Part shown: piece by piece, positions 1-7,372 of the stretch
How the letters are laid out: every line of letters starts with the position of its first letter
How positions within the stretch are numbered: the first letter of the stretch is position 1
Assembly (NCBI GenBank): GCA_016742125.1
Contig: JACVCM010000089.1
Location: 1-12,403, forward strand
DNA: 12,403 nt
From: Sphingomonadaceae bacterium
GTDB taxonomy: Bacteria > Pseudomonadota > Alphaproteobacteria > Sphingomonadales > Sphingomonadaceae
Direction of reading: 5' to 3'
The notes under the pieces: model-generated
What the model was told of the DNA's origin: nothing
What the model saw: the letters and a program-made list of their open reading frames with translations, nothing else
Databases searched by the model: none
Position numbers and translations under genes: made by a program

Positions 1-866
1 TCGTATGGCTGCTCGATAAATCCAGTGCGGTGATTTTCTCGGCTTTAGGCCTGCGCCGGGATAGCCGTGAAGCGTTGACCACGGAAGAATTGCGCATGGT
101 CTTTGCAGAGGCAACCCATGCCGGTATCATCGAGGAACATGAGCATAAGGTCATTGCTGGCGTGGTGCGCCTTGCCGACCGGCCCGTGCGCGAGGTAATG
201 ACACCGCGAACCGATGTCGACCGGATTTCGGCGGATGCGTCCGAAGAAGAAGTGCGTGAGGTACTGGTCAGCTCGCCGCATACGCGAATCCCGGTGTTCG
301 GTGAGAATGGCGACGACATAATCGGCGTCGTCCAGTCGCGCGACATCGTTGCGGCGCAGCTGGCCGGCAAGAAACTGGACCTGCGCGAATTGATGCGCCG
401 CGCGGAAATCGTCCCTGACCAGCTCGACGCAATGGACGCGCTCGAGATATTGCGTTCGTCGGATGTGCCGATGCTGCTTGTGCATGATGAATATGGGCAT
501 TTTGAGGGGATCGTCACCCCCAACGACCTTTTGGCGGCGATCGCGGGAGAGTTTGCTTCGGACCAGGCACAGGGCAGCGCGCCCAATATCATCACGCTCG
601 AGGATGGTTCGATGCTTGTGTCAGGCGCTATGGCGGCCGACGCCATGGCGGAGGCACTGTGCATCGATCTGCCCGAGGATCGCGACTATGCGACAGCTGC
701 CGGGCATGTGCTGCATGTGCTTCGGCATTTGCCCGAGGAGGGCGAATCCTTCGTCGACCAGGGCTGGCGATTCGAAGTCGTCGATATGGACGGTCGCAAG
801 ATAGACAAGCTGCGTGTCCGACTTGCAGAAAAAGCAAGTAAAAAGCCCCCAGTTGAGGGCTTGTGA
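1..866 (+). CDS. Hemolysin/CNNM-CorC family CBS-domain protein, 3' part
   Basis: This is the C-terminal part of a membrane-anchored CBS protein of the CNNM/CorC (TlyC, YtfL-like) group, which is linked to divalent-cation (Mg/Co) efflux or membrane integrity. The frame is open back to base 3, so the GTG at 30 is internal and the true start, with the DUF21 membrane domain, lies upstream of the window. Visible parts are the segment joining membrane domain to CBS (about 3-185), a CBS pair (about 186-540) that begins with the conserved VMTPR motif near 195-209, and a CorC_HlyC domain (about 582-840) that starts around the SMLVSG strand. The stop is TGA 864-866. A terminator-like hairpin lies over the last codons, so it probably does not share a transcript with sdhB. 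Family assignment is firm; transported ion and physiological role are not shown by sequence. Confidence 0.9.
   Translation, partial: VWLLDKSSAVIFSALGLRRDSREALTTEELRMVFAEATHAGIIEEHEHKVIAGVVRLADRPVREVMTPRTDVDRISADASEEEVREVLVSSPHTRIPVFGENGDDIIGVVQSRDIVAAQLAGKKLDLRELMRRAEIVPDQLDAMDALEILRSSDVPMLLVHDEYGHFEGIVTPNDLLAAIAGEFASDQAQGSAPNIITLEDGSMLVSGAMAADAMAEALCIDLPEDRDYATAAGHVLHVLRHLPEEGESFVDQGWRFEVVDMDGRKIDKLRVRLAEKASKKPPVEGL
843..862 (+). terminator. Hairpin at the end of the CorC-like gene, possible weak terminator
   Basis: AAGCCC (843-848) and GGGCTT (857-862) form a 6-bp stem with an 8-nt loop. An A-rich run precedes it and a moderately T-rich stretch (861-870) follows. It overlaps the last codons of the CorC-like gene. 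There is no long T tract, so intrinsic termination is uncertain; it may be an attenuator or have no role. Confidence 0.35.
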
Positions 867-870
867 TTGT

Positions 871-882
871 CCAAGCGCTTGG
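871..882. promoter_or_regulatory. Perfect 12-bp palindrome upstream of sdhB, possible operator
   Basis: The sequence CCAAGCGCTTGG is a perfect loopless palindrome 40 nt upstream of the sdhB start, in the only non-coding gap (867-921) between the CorC-like gene and sdhB. A dyad here could be a repressor or activator site. I do not recognise the binding protein, and I see no convincing -35/-10 pair around it. A chance palindrome is possible. Confidence 0.3.
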
Positions 883-921
883 TTAGGGCATAGCGGCAAT
901 CGCTTACTGGCAGGATTAACA

Positions 922-1701
922 ATGGCCGATTTCTTCCTTCCCAAAAACAGCAAGGTCCAGAAGGGCAGGGTTCATGCTGCGACGACCGAAGGCAATGTGA
1001 AGAAATTCAAGGTCTATCGCTACGATCCCGACAGCGGAGAAAATCCCCGCTACGACACATTTGAAGTCGACACCGACAATTGCGGCCCAATGGTTCTCGA
1101 CGCGCTGATCAAGATGAAAGGCGAACAGGATTCGTCGCTCACCTTCCGTCGTTCATGTCGCGAGGGTATTTGCGGTTCCTGCTCGATGAATATCGACGGC
1201 AAGAACGGTTTGGCCTGCACAACAGCCATTGAGGACTGCAAGAGCGAGGTCACGATCACGCCGTTGCCGCATATGGAGGTTATCAAGGACCTTGTTCCGG
1301 ACTTCACGCATTTCTATGCGCAATATGCGTCGATCAAGCCGTGGCTGCAGACTGTGACACCCGAGCCTTCGGGTAAGGAACGACTTCAGTCACCCGAGGA
1401 CCGCGCCAAGCTCGACGGTCTTTATGAGTGCATATTGTGCGCCTGCTGCTCAACCAGCTGCCCATCCTACTGGTGGAACAGCGACAAATTTCTGGGACCT
1501 GCCATATTGTTGCAGGCCTATCGCTGGCTCGCCGACAGCCGTGACGAGATGACCGGCGAGCGGCTGGACGACCTGGAGGATCCCTTCCGGCTCTACCGCT
1601 GTCACACGATCATGAATTGCGCAAACGCCTGCCCGAAGGGATTGAACCCGGCCAAGGCTATTGCCGAAACCAAGAAGATGATTGCCGAACGGCACATCTG
1701 A
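922..1701 (+). CDS. sdhB: Succinate dehydrogenase iron-sulfur subunit
   Basis: SdhB carries electrons from the flavoprotein SdhA to the membrane quinone site in complex II (succinate to fumarate). The 259-residue product has the usual family length. All cluster ligands are visible: C79, C84, C87 and C99 for the 2Fe-2S plant-type ferredoxin domain; C170, C173, C176 and C237 for 4Fe-4S; C180, C227 and C233 for 3Fe-4S. The PSYWW segment after C180 matches the quinone-proximal region of the family. ATG 922 was chosen because it gives the family length and has AGGA at 912-915 six bases upstream; the frame stays open back to 814 but that extension is inside the preceding gene. No sdhC, sdhD or sdhA adjoins it in the window. 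The downstream thioesterase start overlaps its 3' end, which suggests one transcript with translational coupling. Confidence 0.97.
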   Translation: MADFFLPKNSKVQKGRVHAATTEGNVKKFKVYRYDPDSGENPRYDTFEVDTDNCGPMVLDALIKMKGEQDSSLTFRRSCREGICGSCSMNIDGKNGLACTTAIEDCKSEVTITPLPHMEVIKDLVPDFTHFYAQYASIKPWLQTVTPEPSGKERLQSPEDRAKLDGLYECILCACCSTSCPSYWWNSDKFLGPAILLQAYRWLADSRDEMTGERLDDLEDPFRLYRCHTIMNCANACPKGLNPAKAIAETKKMIAERHI

Positions 1702-2170
1702 TTTGCCGGACGCCCAGTTGGACACACCCGCATTCGACAGCAGCCCCGATCCGGATAATCCCGGCTGGCTGAAATGGCAGATGACCGACCCGACACGGTA
1801 CAACGGAACCGTGCTCGGCAAGATGCTCGTCCGGCATGATGGGCCGGGCAAGGCCCGGTTGCGGATGTTTCCAGAGCACCGTCACAGCAATTTGCGCGAC
1901 GCGATCCACGGCGGCGTTACACTTGGTTTCATCGACGTGGCGATGTTCGGCGCATCGCGGATGTTCGGGCTGATCGAGGCGGGCGCGGCAGTGACACTCG
2001 ACCTGTCGGTACAATTCATCGGCGCGGGTGTGATCGGTAAGCCCATGGACGCCGAAGTCGAGCTTCTGAAAGAAACCGGGCGGCTGCTGTTCATGCGGGG
2101 GATCGTGGTGCAGGGCGAGGAGCGTGTAGCTGCCTTTTCAGGTACGATCCGAAAACCGACGAAGCGATGA
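1682..2170 (+). CDS. PaaI-like hotdog-fold thioesterase
   Basis: This is a probable acyl-CoA thioesterase of the PaaI/4HBT hotdog superfamily, 162 residues from TTG 1682. The family signature HGGVTLGFIDVAMFG is at residues 76-90, with H76-G77-G78 on the helix-capping loop and an acidic residue, D85, in the position often used in catalysis. The start is uncertain. TTG 1682 overlaps the sdhB end by 20 nt and has a weak AAGAAG upstream (1672-1677); TTG 1703 would begin one base after the sdhB stop; the first in-frame ATG (1781) would remove the NPGW segment that I expect to be part of the family. Its ATGA overlap with zapE places it in the sdhB-thioesterase-zapE operon. The substrate cannot be read from the sequence. 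Confidence 0.85.
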   Translation: MPNGTSDLPDAQLDTPAFDSSPDPDNPGWLKWQMTDPTRYNGTVLGKMLVRHDGPGKARLRMFPEHRHSNLRDAIHGGVTLGFIDVAMFGASRMFGLIEAGAAVTLDLSVQFIGAGVIGKPMDAEVELLKETGRLLFMRGIVVQGEERVAAFSGTIRKPTKR

Positions 2171-3285
2171 GCGGGAGACCGGTTAGCGAACGCTATTCCG
2201 CACTGCTGGCGGCGGAGGAGCTAAAGCCCGATCCGGACCAGGCAGCGGCGGTTCAGGCCCTCGCCAGGGTTCAGGCAGCGCTGGAATCCATTCCCCCGCG
2301 TGGCAGTACATTATGGCGCTTTCTGGGTAAAAAGCCGGAACCGGTGCGTGGGCTATATCTGTGGGGCGGTGTCGGTCGCGGCAAGTCCATGATGATGGAC
2401 CTGTTCTTCGAATGTGTGAGCATCCGCCGCAAACGGCGTGCGCATTTTCATGAATTCATGCTCGACATCCACGCACGGTTGAAGGTTGAGCGTGCAAAGG
2501 AGGAGGGCGACCCGATACCCCCGGTTGTCGGGGCGCTTGCCGACGAGGCCAGACTGTTGTGCTTCGACGAAATGGTGGTCAACAACACCGCCGACGCGGC
2601 CATCATGTCGCGGTTGTTCGCCGGGCTCATCGCGGCGGGCGTGACGGTGGTGACCACATCCAACCGGCATCCCGACGACCTCTACAAGGACGGGCTCAAC
2701 CGGCAATTGTTTCTGCCATCCATCGATCTGGTGAAAGACAAGCTCGACATCGTGTCGCTCAACGGGCCGGTAGATTACCGCCGCGAAAGGCTTGGCAACG
2801 CCAGGACCTGGCTGGTTCCAAATGGAGCCGAGGCCACGGCATCCTTATCCGCGACTTTCTTCAACCTGACCGACTATCCGCCGGAGGACCGTGCAAATGT
2901 GCCGTCGGAGGATATCGATGTTGGCGGCGGCAGGATTTTGCATGTGCCGAAATCGTTGAAGGGTGTTGCAGTCTTCTCGTTCAAACGGCTCTGCGCCGAC
3001 GCACGGGGCGCCGCCGACTATTTGGCAATCGCAAGGCGGTTTCATACCGTCATCATGGTCGGCATTCCGGTGCTCGGGCCGCACAACCGCAATGAGGCGG
3101 CACGCTTTGTGACGCTGATCGACGCGCTTTACGAATATAAGGTGAAGTTTCTGGCAAGCGCCGACGCTGCCCCTGACGAACTTTATCCGGAAGGCGATGG
3201 GCGTTTCGAATTCGACCGTACCGTATCGCGGCTTCTGGAAATGCAGTCGGAGGAATATCTGGCCGAGGGCCATGGCGGCGGCTAG
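2167..3285 (+). CDS. zapE: Cell division protein ZapE (AFG1-like ATPase)
   Basis: A 372-residue P-loop ATPase of the ZapE/AFG1/Lace1 family. In bacteria ZapE affects Z-ring stability, and mitochondrial AFG1 helps turnover of respiratory-chain subunits. Walker A is GGVGRGKS (67-74), Walker B LLCFDE ends at D134-E135, the sensor-1-like TTSNR is at 163-167, and R179 in GLNR is a candidate arginine finger. The C-terminal ...SEEYL block is also typical. The start codon overlaps the thioesterase stop (ATGA, 2167-2170), which indicates translational coupling. Its place next to sdhB fits the respiratory-complex quality-control role known for AFG1, but that link is inference. A strong alternative function is unlikely. 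Confidence 0.93.
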   Translation: MSGRPVSERYSALLAAEELKPDPDQAAAVQALARVQAALESIPPRGSTLWRFLGKKPEPVRGLYLWGGVGRGKSMMMDLFFECVSIRRKRRAHFHEFMLDIHARLKVERAKEEGDPIPPVVGALADEARLLCFDEMVVNNTADAAIMSRLFAGLIAAGVTVVTTSNRHPDDLYKDGLNRQLFLPSIDLVKDKLDIVSLNGPVDYRRERLGNARTWLVPNGAEATASLSATFFNLTDYPPEDRANVPSEDIDVGGGRILHVPKSLKGVAVFSFKRLCADARGAADYLAIARRFHTVIMVGIPVLGPHNRNEAARFVTLIDALYEYKVKFLASADAAPDELYPEGDGRFEFDRTVSRLLEMQSEEYLAEGHGGG

Positions 3286-3321
3286 CTAGGGTCAGGACCT
3301 AAGGCGAAGAGGGAGGATGAT

Positions 3322-4698
3322 ATGAAAAGACTTTGGCTTCTTGCGACCGCGCTGCTGGCGCTCACGCCGCTTCACGCCCAGGATGCGAGGCGCGACGCCG
3401 AAAAGCAACTCTTCGCCAAGATCGTCGAAATTCCAACGGTCGAAGGGCGGAGCACCGAATTCAATAAGCTCACTGCTTTGTTGACAACCGAATTTCGAAA
3501 GGCGGGCATTACCAATGTCATGGTTAAAGACCATGACGGCACGCAAACGCTGATTGCGCGCTGGCCTGCGGCCAGGCCGTCGGGCAAGAAACCGATACTG
3601 CTGATGGCGCACATGGATGTGGTGGAGGCAAAGGAGAGCGACTGGAAATATCCGCCTTTCAAGTTCCGCGAAGACAATGGCTGGTATCTGGGGCGCGGGT
3701 CGAATGACAATAAGGCAGGCCTCACGGGCATCGTCCTTGCCTTGCAGTATCTGCGTGAAGAAAGGTTCGCACCGACACGCGACATCGTCATCCTGTTTAC
3801 CGGCGATGAGGAGACCACCGGCAACGGTGCGCGGCGCGCGGCAACCGAGTGGCGCAGCCTGATCGACGCCGAATATGCGCTCAACAGCGACGCTGGCGGG
3901 GGTTCGGTCTATCCCGATGGCCGGGTCGAAGCATTCGGCATGCAGATTGCCGAGAAAACCTATGCTGACTTCAAACTGACCGCGACAAATCGCGGCGGGC
4001 ATAGCAGCGCACCGCGTCCCGACAATGCAATTTACGCGCTCGCCAATGCCATTGGCGCACTCGAACGCCACCGCTTCCCACCTATGATCAACGATGCCAC
4101 CCGCGCAACCTATGAGGCGCTTGCCGTCGCCGACAAGGGCCAATATGGCGAGCTTATCAAACGCTTTCTGGCCGACCCGCAGGATCGCGAGACTGCCGAC
4201 CTGCTGGAGGCGATGGATATAGGTAGCACCCGCACCCGCTGCGTCGCCACCATGTTGTCGGGTGGGCATGCTCCAAATGCCTTGCCGCAGAAGGCCGAAG
4301 CCAATGTCAACTGTCGCATTTTTCCGGGCGTCAAGGTTGAGGACATCCGTCAGCAATTGCAGTCGCTGTCGGGGCCAGATGTTACGGTGAGTGCAGTTGA
4401 AGGTTCGCAAACTCCGGAGACGTCGCCAACGCCGCTACGCACCGATGTGACCGAGGCGTATAAGGCAGCCGTCGCTACCCGCTTTCCGGGCGCACCGGTC
4501 CTGCCCTTCCAGTCGGCAGGCGCGACCGATGGCGCATTCCTGCGCTCGCAGGGCATTCCGGTCTATGGCTTTGGCGGCCTGTGGGGAATTGTCGGCGAAC
4601 GCGAAGGCGCGCACGGCCTCGACGAAAGGGTATGGGCGGACGGGTTTCACGGTCAGATTCCGATCTGGATGGAAATGCTGCGTCGCCTTGCGGGTTAG
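3322..4698 (+). CDS. Secreted M20/M25/M40-family metallohydrolase
   Basis: This 458-residue protein is a dizinc hydrolase of the M20 family (carboxypeptidase, dipeptidase or aminoacylase type). An N-terminal signal peptide is clear: K2 and R3, a Leu/Ala-rich core, then LHA before Q20, so the enzyme is probably periplasmic. Metal and catalytic residues in order: H97 with D99 (AHMDV), bridging D129 (GSNDN), catalytic E163 and metal ligand E164 (GDEE), D190 (NSDAGGG) and H431 (GAHGLDE). Residues of about 200-330 hold the dimerisation-type insert, including the conserved NRGGHSS. ATG 3322 has a strong GGGAGGAT at 3311-3318. The 36-nt gap after zapE allows read-through from the sdhB operon. Its stop overlaps the convergent gene by 4 nt. 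Whether it cuts peptides or acylated amino acids is not visible. Confidence 0.93.
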   Translation: MKRLWLLATALLALTPLHAQDARRDAEKQLFAKIVEIPTVEGRSTEFNKLTALLTTEFRKAGITNVMVKDHDGTQTLIARWPAARPSGKKPILLMAHMDVVEAKESDWKYPPFKFREDNGWYLGRGSNDNKAGLTGIVLALQYLREERFAPTRDIVILFTGDEETTGNGARRAATEWRSLIDAEYALNSDAGGGSVYPDGRVEAFGMQIAEKTYADFKLTATNRGGHSSAPRPDNAIYALANAIGALERHRFPPMINDATRATYEALAVADKGQYGELIKRFLADPQDRETADLLEAMDIGSTRTRCVATMLSGGHAPNALPQKAEANVNCRIFPGVKVEDIRQQLQSLSGPDVTVSAVEGSQTPETSPTPLRTDVTEAYKAAVATRFPGAPVLPFQSAGATDGAFLRSQGIPVYGFGGLWGIVGEREGAHGLDERVWADGFHGQIPIWMEMLRRLAG

Positions 4699-6200
4699 CT
4701 GCGCATGATCAACCGTCCGTTGACGACTTCATACTCAAAATAGAACCATTTGTCGGTGTCGGATTTATCCTCTTTCTTGAACGCGGCAATAAGCCGCTCG
4801 CCATCGGTTTTGACGTAGATTGCACCGTCGACGTCCACATTGGAGCGGCCCAGACTTTTGACATCGTCGAGCATCTTTTTCTTGGCGGCTTCGGTCGGCG
4901 CACCGGTCAATCCCTCGATAGCAGTGGTGAGTCGGGCCACGAGCCGTGCATCCTCCTTTTCGCGTGTCGACCGCTGCAATTCGGTGCTCAGCAACACAGG
5001 CGAGGCACCCCGTCCGGCGCGACCCAGTCTGCCGAGAAGATCGGGGCGTGGATGGACATGCCCTTCGGCATCGCCTGACGATATCACAAAGGCCGCCGGA
5101 TTGACCGCCAGCAGAAATTCGTCGGTCACATCGGCTGCGCCATGGTGGCAGACCTTCATCACCTCGGCGCGGAAGAAGTTGCGCGCAACCTCGATCATCG
5201 CTTCCCGGTCGGCGCTTGTGGTAGGCCAGCGGTCCAGCCCGGCATAACGTTTCAGCAGATATTTCTCTGCGGGAAGGTTGAGGTCGCCCCCGAACAGTAC
5301 GCGGAAATTCTTGTAATTCAGCCGGAGCAGAACCGAATGGCCGTTTTTGGTTTTGCCATAACTGCCCAATACGCGCAGCCGGGCTTTGCCATTGGCATCC
5401 TCTTCGACAAAGGGGCCCAATATCTCAATCGTGTAACCGCGACCGTCGGCAGGTGCAAAGCCTGGCACCCAGCAACGCCCGTCGGCAGATATACCGTGCC
5501 GGGTTGAAAGCATCGCCGAATCGGCAAAGCTGCCATTGGCGAGGCCCGCCTTTATCATCGCGGCGAAATTGCCCGAGCCGGCCGGCGCAAAAGCGGCCTG
5601 CAGGTCGGCATGATCCTCGACCAGCGCTTCGATGAAAGAGGCATTTTCGGCGGCATCCTCGACCTTTCCGCCCAGCTTGTCCCATTCGCTGCCGCCAGGA
5701 CGTTCCACCAGACCGCTATGATAGAGATATCTGAACTGCACCGCATTGCTGGCGAAGATTGGCGCAAAGCCGCCATAATGATCTTCGTCCGGATGCGTGA
5801 TTATCGCGGCGTGAAACAGCGATTTCTTTTTATAGCTATTGAACCGGCCGGTCAAAAAGTCGTGCATGTGATGCTCTTTGCCAGCATCGATGACGATTAT
5901 CCGTTCGCCGACATCGCGCTCTGGTGTGATCAGCACGCAACCGTCACCCTGCCCCACATCGACAAATACGATCTCCATCGGCCGTGCGTCTGTCGTATGG
6001 ATTCGCTCGATCTGCAGCAATTTCGCCTTGTCAGGATTATTCCACGCCCATCGCACCGTCACCCATTGCGACTGGCCATCGTCATTGTCGTCGATGGTGA
6101 GCCAGTCACCCCACAGGACCTGGCGGAATTTCCTGCCATTCATGTCGAAAAGATGAACCGGCTTGCCGCCTTTGGGCAGCGCAACGAACAGATGTTTCAT
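4695..6200 (-). CDS. Stand-alone ComEC-like metallo-beta-lactamase-fold protein
   Basis: A 501-residue soluble protein with the MBL domain found at the C-terminus of ComEC/Rec2, but without the ComEC membrane domain and without a signal peptide. Motifs in order: DVGQGD (81-86), IDAGK (104-108), HPDEDH (136-141, the ComEC-type HxDxDH variant of HxHxDH), NGHSVLL (286-292), GGDL (304-307), CHHG (351-354) and SSGD..HVHP (374-384). All metal-binding positions seem intact, so hydrolysis of a phosphodiester or similar bond is plausible. Residues 1-72 look like a small beta-rich, SH3-like domain; residues 400-501 are a charged extension that I do not recognise. ATG at 6200 has AAGGGG on the minus strand (6208-6213), 7 nt upstream. 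It runs against all other genes here. Partners, substrate and role are unknown; a nuclease or nucleotide-processing enzyme is the best guess. Confidence 0.85.
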   Translation of the reverse strand: MKHLFVALPKGGKPVHLFDMNGRKFRQVLWGDWLTIDDNDDGQSQWVTVRWAWNNPDKAKLLQIERIHTTDARPMEIVFVDVGQGDGCVLITPERDVGERIIVIDAGKEHHMHDFLTGRFNSYKKKSLFHAAIITHPDEDHYGGFAPIFASNAVQFRYLYHSGLVERPGGSEWDKLGGKVEDAAENASFIEALVEDHADLQAAFAPAGSGNFAAMIKAGLANGSFADSAMLSTRHGISADGRCWVPGFAPADGRGYTIEILGPFVEEDANGKARLRVLGSYGKTKNGHSVLLRLNYKNFRVLFGGDLNLPAEKYLLKRYAGLDRWPTTSADREAMIEVARNFFRAEVMKVCHHGAADVTDEFLLAVNPAAFVISSGDAEGHVHPRPDLLGRLGRAGRGASPVLLSTELQRSTREKEDARLVARLTTAIEGLTGAPTEAAKKKMLDDVKSLGRSNVDVDGAIYVKTDGERLIAAFKKEDKSDTDKWFYFEYEVVNGRLIMRS

Positions 6201-6243
6201 GACATAACCCCTTCGCGGCTACGCGACCCGAAGAGCTCGTCAA

Positions 6244-6272
6244 ATGCTAATCTCGCCTCTGCAAAAAGACAA
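6244..6272 (-). promoter_or_regulatory. Candidate promoter of the MBL gene
   Basis: Read on the minus strand, TTGTCT (6272-6267) and TAGCAT (6249-6244) are separated by 17 nt. Each matches four of six bases of the sigma-70-type consensus. It lies about 45-70 nt upstream of the MBL start codon. AT-richness of the region raises the chance of a fortuitous match. Confidence 0.3.
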
Positions 6273-6341
6273 TTTCTTTCTCTTAATGGTATTGCGAACT
6301 ATTATCAGAAAAAGCCTTAACTTTGGACCTTTATTGGGTTG

Positions 6342-6350
6342 TTATCCACA
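6342..6350 (+). promoter_or_regulatory. Perfect DnaA-box match
   Basis: TTATCCACA at 6342-6350 is identical to the strongest known E. coli DnaA-binding 9-mer. It sits 60 nt upstream of mdh at the edge of the AT-rich stretch. A lone box could mark DnaA-dependent control of mdh or titration of DnaA; one site alone does not define an origin. Binding is not shown. Confidence 0.4.
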
Positions 6351-6409
6351 GCGATTCGGACTAACGCGACCACAATTCCGCTACAGCCCACAGGGAAGGA
6401 CATCGTTTC

Positions 6410-7372
6410 ATGGCTCGCAAAAAGATTGCGCTTATCGGCGCCGGTAACATCGGCGGCACACTCGCCCACCTCGCAGCATTGAAAGGTCTTGGCGACATCG
6501 TGCTGTTCGACGTCGTCGAAGGCGTGCCGCAGGGCAAGGCTCTGGACCTGTCGCAATGCGGGCCGGTCGAAGGCTTCGATGCCAAGATCACCGGATCGAA
6601 CGATTATGCCGACATCGCAGGCGCCGACGTCATCATCGTCACCGCCGGTGTCGCGCGCAAGCCGGGGATGAGCCGCGACGATTTGCTCGGTATCAACCTG
6701 AAGGTCATGAAGGCGGTCGGGGAAGGCATCAAGGCCAATGCGCCGAACGCCTTCGTCATCTGCATCACCAACCCGCTGGACGCAATGGTCTGGGCATTGC
6801 GCGAATTTTCGGGGCTGCCGCACAATATGGTGGTCGGCATGGCCGGCGTGCTCGATTCAAGCCGCTTCAGCCATTTTCTCGCCGAAGAATTCAACGTCTC
6901 GGTCAAGGACGTCACAAGCTTTGTCCTGGGCGGACATGGCGACACGATGGTGCCGGTAATCCAGTACTCGACCGTTTCGGGCATCCCCGTTCCCGACCTC
7001 ATCAAGATGGGCTTTTCGACGCAGGAACGCATCGACGCGATCGTCCAGCGTACCCGCAGCGGCGGCGGCGAGATCGTCGCTCTGCTCAAAACCGGCTCCG
7101 CCTATTACGCCCCCGCGACCAGCGGCATCGCGATGGCCGAGGCCTATCTCTACGACCAGAAACGCGTCCTCCCCGCCGCGGTCCACCTGACCGGCCAATA
7201 TGGCGTCGACAATCTCTATGTCGGCGTGCCAGTGGTAATCGGCGCAGGCGGCGTCGAGAAAGTCGTCGAAATCGCGCTGGACGACGAGGCCAAGGCCAAC
7301 CTTGCGGTCAGCGTCGATGCGGTCAAGGAATTGCTGGTGGCGTGTAAGGGTATTGACGGAACTTTGGCATGA
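6410..7372 (+). CDS. mdh: Malate dehydrogenase (NAD, LDH-like type)
   Basis: The enzyme converts malate and NAD to oxaloacetate and NADH in the cytoplasm. The 320-residue protein is of the LDH-like MDH type usual in alphaproteobacteria. The Rossmann motif is GAGNIGG (10-16), and D34 after the second strand points to NAD preference. Substrate arginines are R83 and R89 in VARKPGMSR, where Arg rather than Gln marks malate over lactate dehydrogenase; R152 binds the carboxylate. D149 and H176 (GGHGD) are the catalytic pair, and NPLD is at 121-124. ATG 6410 has AGGGAAGGA (6392-6400) nine bases upstream. The stop overlaps the next gene by ATGA. It probably begins the mdh-(unknown)-sucD transcript. 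Confidence 0.97.
   Translation: MARKKIALIGAGNIGGTLAHLAALKGLGDIVLFDVVEGVPQGKALDLSQCGPVEGFDAKITGSNDYADIAGADVIIVTAGVARKPGMSRDDLLGINLKVMKAVGEGIKANAPNAFVICITNPLDAMVWALREFSGLPHNMVVGMAGVLDSSRFSHFLAEEFNVSVKDVTSFVLGGHGDTMVPVIQYSTVSGIPVPDLIKMGFSTQERIDAIVQRTRSGGGEIVALLKTGSAYYAPATSGIAMAEAYLYDQKRVLPAAVHLTGQYGVDNLYVGVPVVIGAGGVEKVVEIALDDEAKANLAVSVDAVKELLVACKGIDGTLA

Larger units (their letters stand above)
6201..6409. promoter_or_regulatory. Divergent intergenic region between the MBL gene and mdh
   Basis: These 209 nt contain no gene I can support. The stretch 6241-6345 is much more AT-rich than its surroundings and should hold promoters for both the minus-strand MBL gene and the plus-strand mdh. On the plus strand TATTAT (6300-6305) is a good -10 match but lacks a clear -35. 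A perfect DnaA-box 9-mer is at 6342-6350. A purine-rich Shine-Dalgarno stretch for mdh lies at 6392-6400. Confidence 0.5.

Noticed and set aside
30..32. GTG as the start of the CorC-like gene
   Set aside because: The frame continues upstream to base 3 with family-like sequence (WLLDKSSA), so the GTG is an internal valine.
814..921. N-terminal extension of SdhB in the same frame
   Set aside because: It lies within the CorC-like gene and the leader, gives a longer protein than the family, and ATG 922 has a good ribosome site.
3292..4410. Long minus-strand frame opposite the M20 gene
   Set aside because: It is antisense to a gene with intact catalytic motifs and signal peptide, and its translation has no recognisable domain; it reflects GC-biased codon use.
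6201..6409. Replication origin at the AT-rich region
   Set aside because: Only one exact DnaA box is visible, and no origin-linked genes (dnaA, dnaN, parAB, hemE) are nearby.
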